Source: Acidobacteriota bacterium (GTDB lineage: Bacteria > Acidobacteriota > Blastocatellia > RBC074). Taken from it: a stretch of DNA of 64,000 nt. Position 1 is the stretch's first letter, and each line of letters opens with the position of its first letter. Both the position numbers and the translations under genes were made by a program. Below the pieces are notes generated by a model, which worked only from the letters and a program-made list of their open reading frames with translations, ran no database searches and was not told the DNA's origin. The stretch is from positions 1 through 64,000 of the forward strand of contig JADJXM010000002.1 of NCBI GenBank assembly GCA_016715865.1, given 5' to 3'. Positions 51,443 to 64,000 of this stretch are shown here, piece by piece.

Positions 51443-52372
51443 ATGATTCAGGTAATCGATCGACGTGAGTTTCTTAAACATTCTTTGCAAGCTGCAACAG
51501 CAGCCGGTGTCGCCGCTCTTTCCGGCGATCTGCTGAATGCCGCGCCGGCCAAAACACTTTACAGGATTTCACTTGCACAGTGGTCATTTCACAAGGCGCT
51601 CTTCAAGAAAGAGATCGACAATCTCGATTTCGCCCGCATGGCCAGACAGGATTTCGGCATCAGCGCGGTTGAATATGTCAATCAATTCTTCAAGGACAAG
51701 GCGAAGGACACAAACTACCTGCGCCAGATGAATAAGCTCGCGAAGGATAACGGTGTCACCAATCATCTGATTATGATCGACGGCGAGGGGGCGCTCGGAG
51801 ACCCAGATCCGGCCAAACGCCAGCAGGCGATCGAGAATCATTATCGCTGGGTCGATGCGGCCAAATTCCTGGGTTGCAGAATGATCCGCGTCAATGCGCA
51901 AAGCCGCGGCAATTATGACGAACAGATGAAGCTTGCCGCTGAGGGCTTGAGCAAGCTGACCGAATATGGCGCCAAACAGAAGATCGCCATCGTCGTTGAA
52001 AATCACGGCGGACTCTCATCGAACGGTCAGTGGCTGACCGGCGTCATGAAACTGGTCAGGCACCCGATGTGCGGAACGCTCCCGGATTTTGGCAATTTCC
52101 GCGTCAGCAGGGAAGAGGAATATGACCGCTACAAGGGAGTCACCGAACTGATGACCTATGCCAAGGCGGTCAGCGCCAAATCGCACGATTTCGACGAGCG
52201 CGGCGAAGAGACTCAGATCGATTATCACAAGATGATGAAGATCGTACTCGATGCGGGCTATCGCGGCTGGGTGGGAATCGAATATGAGGGAGACAAGATG
52301 AGCGAGCCTGACGGCATCAAAGCCACCAAGAAGCTGCTCGATCGCGTCCACGCCGAATTGGCAAAAAAATAG
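51443..52372 (+). CDS. Tat-exported TIM-barrel sugar isomerase/epimerase-like protein
   Basis: 309 residues. Signal IDRREFLKHSLQAATAAGVAAL carries the RR pair. Barrel motifs: ISLAQWSFH, DFGISAVEYVNQF, MIRVNAQSRGNYD, KIAIVVENHGGLSSNG, LPDFGNF and WVGIEYEG. Metal ligands E/D/H are plausible in VVENHG and IEYEG. Similar proteins are frequent in Acidobacteria and Planctomycetes sugar catabolism. GAGG precedes the start at 51443. Confidence 0.82.
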   Translation: MIQVIDRREFLKHSLQAATAAGVAALSGDLLNAAPAKTLYRISLAQWSFHKALFKKEIDNLDFARMARQDFGISAVEYVNQFFKDKAKDTNYLRQMNKLAKDNGVTNHLIMIDGEGALGDPDPAKRQQAIENHYRWVDAAKFLGCRMIRVNAQSRGNYDEQMKLAAEGLSKLTEYGAKQKIAIVVENHGGLSSNGQWLTGVMKLVRHPMCGTLPDFGNFRVSREEEYDRYKGVTELMTYAKAVSAKSHDFDERGEETQIDYHKMMKIVLDAGYRGWVGIEYEGDKMSEPDGIKATKKLLDRVHAELAKK

Positions 52373-52470
52373 AAAAAAACATCCACAAAGGACACGAAGT
52401 AAACACAAAGATAAATCAGTATATCCTTCTTTCTTTGTGATTACTTTGTGCCCTTTGTGGATGTTTTTTC
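52372..52470. terminator. Convergent hairpin with CACAAAG units
   Basis: The arm GAAAAAAACATCCACAAAGG (from 52372) is matched by CCCTTTGTGGATGTTTTTTC (to 52470); inner 9-bp units CACAAAG/CACGAAG continue the stem. It lies between two convergent genes and likely ends both transcripts. Confidence 0.72.
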
Positions 52471-52489
52471 TTCTGCCCTCGTTGGTTGT

Positions 52490-53776
52490 TTATTTGATGC
52501 TAAAAGTCACGACATTGGCCGGTTTCGTATCGACGGTCATAATCAGATCAACCACTCCGCGCATCATCAGAGTTCGTGGAATTGGCCCCAGGTTGGCCTG
52601 ATCGAGACCGACGAAGTCCGGCGACGGGCCGGCAAAAAGGACCGGCAGAGGCTCACCGCCCAGAGTCACAGGGACATTCATCAACGAGCTGCGACCGCGG
52701 AATCCGGTGCCGAAAACAAGCAGGTAGACCTGCTCGGTATCGGCTCCTAGGTCGATCTCGATTGGTTCAAACATGGTTGTCGCCTGATTGAATTGCGAAA
52801 CCGGTTCAAAGATCTGCTGACCATCCTTGACGCGCAAGACGATGGCCGCGGCAACGCCCTGACCGCTGGCGTTGGCCGAAAACAGGCCCGGCGCAACAGC
52901 TTCGACAGGAAATGTACCCTTACCGACTTCAATGCCCGAACGCATGACTGAAACATTCGCCGTGCCGGTTACAGTTGTTGCCGGAACCAGATAGTTGATC
53001 TGGCCCGCCGAGACGAAGAAGAGCGGGGCCAGAGTCCCGTTGACCAGCACGGACGTGCCATCCAGCACTGTCGGCAGCGGCAGAGTGTCAGCGACGATAG
53101 TATTGACCGACATGCCCTGTCCGAATGCCGCGACGATCGCTTCGGCAGCGAGGGGCGTCGCGAAGCTCGCCGCCGAGACGCTGGCAACGTTCGGAACAGG
53201 GGCAGTCGTAGTGATGCTCGCGTTGGTGGTGTAGATCGAGTCTCCGCTGGTCGTTCCATTATTGTTCGCCGCATTTCCCGCCGCATAAAAAGTTATCTGG
53301 CCGACATCCTGGGCCGGGGCCTTCCAGGTGAATGTCCATTGTCCGACACCGGTCTGGAACGGATCTGTCCCGGGTGATGTATGGTTGATGTACTGTCGCG
53401 TGTTGCCGTTGACCTGAGCCGACTGAAGCTGAGTTCGGTTGTCATTGGTGGTCAGTGTTCCAGCCTGTTTTCCAGTGCTGTCGATCGCCGTCAACTGGAA
53501 TCCAAAGCGCGTGCGACCGGTTTGAGCCAGCCTCACAGTGATCGTAATATCCTGACCAGGTGTGTAACTTTGCGGAAGTCCGTTGATAGCCAGTGTTCCG
53601 CCAAGTGTCCCACCGCCATGGCAATCCGCGCAAGTAGATTCCCCCGGGGCGCCAGTGACGGATGGGATAGGGCTAATTAGTCTGTTAGCGCTGACAGGTG
53701 TCCCACCCAATTCATAAACGGCGAAAAGAAAGAGGGAAAGGCAGATCGTCAGAAATTTCAGGCGGCTTGTCGTCAT
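52490..53776 (-). CDS. Exported protein with CxxCH motif and TIGR03437-like C-terminus
   Basis: 428 residues with a signal peptide (LKFLTICLSLFLFAVYEL). CADCH at about residue 45, in a GGGTLGGTLAINGLP context, fits the 'choice-of-anchor V'/reelin-like domain and could hold one haem. The C-terminal 220 residues match the Solibacter-type domain TIGR03437 (LVNGTLAPLFFVSAGQINYLVP, VFGTGFRG, and late GLDQANLGPIPRTL), a strong acidobacterial marker. ATG at 53776 is preceded by AAGGAAGG; the longer frame to 54100 runs through an inverted repeat and is rejected. Confidence 0.8.
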   Translation of the reverse strand: MTTSRLKFLTICLSLFLFAVYELGGTPVSANRLISPIPSVTGAPGESTCADCHGGGTLGGTLAINGLPQSYTPGQDITITVRLAQTGRTRFGFQLTAIDSTGKQAGTLTTNDNRTQLQSAQVNGNTRQYINHTSPGTDPFQTGVGQWTFTWKAPAQDVGQITFYAAGNAANNNGTTSGDSIYTTNASITTTAPVPNVASVSAASFATPLAAEAIVAAFGQGMSVNTIVADTLPLPTVLDGTSVLVNGTLAPLFFVSAGQINYLVPATTVTGTANVSVMRSGIEVGKGTFPVEAVAPGLFSANASGQGVAAAIVLRVKDGQQIFEPVSQFNQATTMFEPIEIDLGADTEQVYLLVFGTGFRGRSSLMNVPVTLGGEPLPVLFAGPSPDFVGLDQANLGPIPRTLMMRGVVDLIMTVDTKPANVVTFSIK

Positions 53777-53891
53777 GGGTAAGAATTCCTTCCTTGTCGG
53801 ATGTGGTTTGTTAAATCGTTTGATTCGTAATGGTCTAACACCCACGAATAAAGAACGTTGGAAATTAATCTCTTGCAAAAGATAATCTGAG

Positions 53892-54008
53892 TAAGAAGGC
53901 GAATATGGAGTGCGGCGGCCCGGCGCCGCTTTGGTATTACTTTCGGAAATCGGCAAAATGGAATACCAAAGCGGCGCCGGGCCGCCGCACTCCATATTCG
54001 CCTTCTTA
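53892..54008. repeat. Perfect 47-bp inverted repeat
   Basis: The left arm 53892-53938 and the right arm 53962-54008 are exact reverse complements, with a 23-bp centre. Arms contain a GC-rich core (GGCGGCCCGGCGCCGC). It lies between two minus-strand genes; it may terminate the upstream one or be a mobile palindrome. The rest of 53777-54221 shows nothing else. Confidence 0.92.
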
Positions 54009-54221
54009 TTTGTTTCAGACATAATCTGTCCGAGGATGTCCGATGGGTTTAGAGTCCTGTTATATGGGTTCGGTCTTATTTTTTGACCACCGTGGCGCAC
54101 TTTTCTCCTCCACAGCCGTGAAACGTGCGGATAAGTGTGCCATTTGCCTGGCGGAGTAGGTCTGACCGCGATGTCAAAAGTTGGGGTGAACGAAGGGGGG
54201 ATAAATCGTTGAAACCTTATC

Positions 54222-55232
<1,011 letters not shown>

Positions 55233-55587
55233 CGTCAGTTATTACTTCCTCTTCTGTGCCGGCGATTAGGGCATCAACTTCTTTTCAGCTACATCACAAC
55301 AGGAATACAATATTGGACTGAAATATTTAATGTTTGGAATTGCCGATTTTAGGGCCTCGAAGCCGAACACCGCAAGCGGTAGTTTGGCATTATACCGACC
55401 ATTTTGTTGGATTTCTCTGGAACCGCAACCTGGATTACATCGTAAAAAACTGATCAGGCTGAACTTAATCTACGATAAGACAGAGGAAAAAAGCATGGAG
55501 TACCGACTTCAGTCGGGTAGTTCGGTGGCGAATCTAGTCCCGCCTTGGGTCGGTACCCGATACCAAAAAAATCAGATGAGGAAATCC
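55233..55587. other. Divergent intergenic region with short palindromic repeat
   Basis: Between the propeller-like gene and the first tricorn-like protease. At about 55494-55560 it holds a dispersed-repeat-like hairpin (GGAGTACCGACTTCAGTCGG, then GGGTCGGTACCCGATACC). An open frame crosses it in phase with the protease but lacks coding character. No clear promoter. Confidence 0.55.
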
Positions 55588-58974
<3,387 letters not shown>

Positions 58975-59038
58975 GAATTTCAGACACCGGTCAATTTATC
59001 GGATCGCTCGTGGAGCGATATATCAGGAAGGAATTCGT

Positions 59039-62374
<3,336 letters not shown>

Positions 62375-62392
62375 AAGGCCCGCACGGCAATG

Positions 62393-62527
62393 AATTAATC
62401 GCAAAGGCCGCGGAGGGGCAAAGATATACAGGGAAGATCAGTGTTCGAATTTTATCCAGTGGGCAGTAATCCGGATATTCATATCCCAATAAAATCTTTG
62501 CCCCTTTGCGTTCTTTGCGATTAAATT
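62393..62527. repeat. Hairpin element copy B (CGCAAAG arms, conserved loop)
   Basis: Arms AATTAATCGCAAAGG and CTTTGCGATTAAATT close a structure whose roughly 60-bp centre differs from copy A (11564-11709) at only a few positions. Similarity runs about 40 bp past the right arm. Lies between the second and third tricorn-like genes. Confidence 0.85.
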
Positions 62528-62616
62528 CTTCCGAACTTAAATGCCAGAAAATTTAGTTTACAGAGTATTTATCCTGATATTAACGTAGTCCATCAAAAAA
62601 TCCCGAAAGGATCGAG

Positions 62617-64000
<1,384 letters not shown>

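Noticed and set aside
52490..54100. N-terminal extension of the TIGR03437 protein to 54100
   Set aside because: The extra 108 codons run through a perfect inverted repeat and have no signal peptide; ATG 53776 has both a ribosome-binding site and a signal peptide.
55330..55587. N-terminal extension of the first tricorn-like protease
   Set aside because: The extension crosses a dispersed hairpin repeat; the signal peptide begins at 55588 after GAGG.

Overview
The window looks like chromosomal DNA of an Acidobacteriota member, probably close to Blastocatellia/Solibacter-type lineages. The best marker is a secreted protein ending in a TIGR03437-like ('Soli_cterm') domain (52490-53776). Three tandem tricorn-type proteases, a ThuA protein and Tat-exported TIM-barrel epimerases also fit. 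The lineage call is inference from families, not from a database match.

Layout. (1) 1-5114: the right part of an integrated element. A minus-strand run encodes an AlpA-like excisionase, a RepA-like AAA ATPase, a TubC_N/zinc-ribbon protein, small hypotheticals and a TerS-like HTH protein. The element ends at the 3' end of a tRNA-Cys gene. Its left end and any integrase or large terminase lie outside the window. (2) 5337-11525: a secreted esterase-like protein, a ThuA-like protein and a large exported beta-helix/CAP protein. (3) 11949-35953: a 21-gene minus-strand cluster, mostly with overlapping ends, for a surface glycan. It holds the ABC exporter Wzm/Wzt, a NeuB/NeuC/NeuA set for a CMP-nonulosonic acid, an asparagine synthetase, an O-antigen ligase/polymerase, about eight glycosyltransferases, two methyltransferases, a GNAT, a PaaK-like ligase and a PhyH-type dioxygenase. 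(4) 36541-40134: a giant exported PKD/HYR/IPT protein. (5) 40746-49988: thiolase, a TPR protein, recA, a selenocysteine-containing selD, an egtB homologue, a class V aminotransferase and a zinc-ribbon membrane protein. (6) 50196-64000: two divergent Tat-exported TIM-barrel proteins, the TIGR03437 protein, a propeller-like protein and three tandem tricorn-like proteases, the last cut by the window end.

The most informative observations are these. selD has an in-frame TGA at the catalytic Cys position, followed by a SECIS-like hairpin, so conventional ORF calling truncates it. selD sits 46 bp upstream of an egtB/senA-type gene, and the pair is bracketed by two copies of a 372-377 bp palindromic MITE-like element; one copy has a clear AAGTA target duplication. 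Intergenic space is full of long inverted repeats whose arms are degenerate 7-bp or 9-bp tandem repeats. These begin at or within a few bases of stop codons and reach close to start codons; at three places they supply protein termini or a stop codon. A perfect 47-bp inverted repeat and a two-copy hairpin element (11.6 kb and 62.4 kb) add to the repeat load.

Starts were chosen from operon overlaps (ATGA/TGATG/GTGA), Shine-Dalgarno matches and signal peptides. No alignment, structure prediction or search was run.
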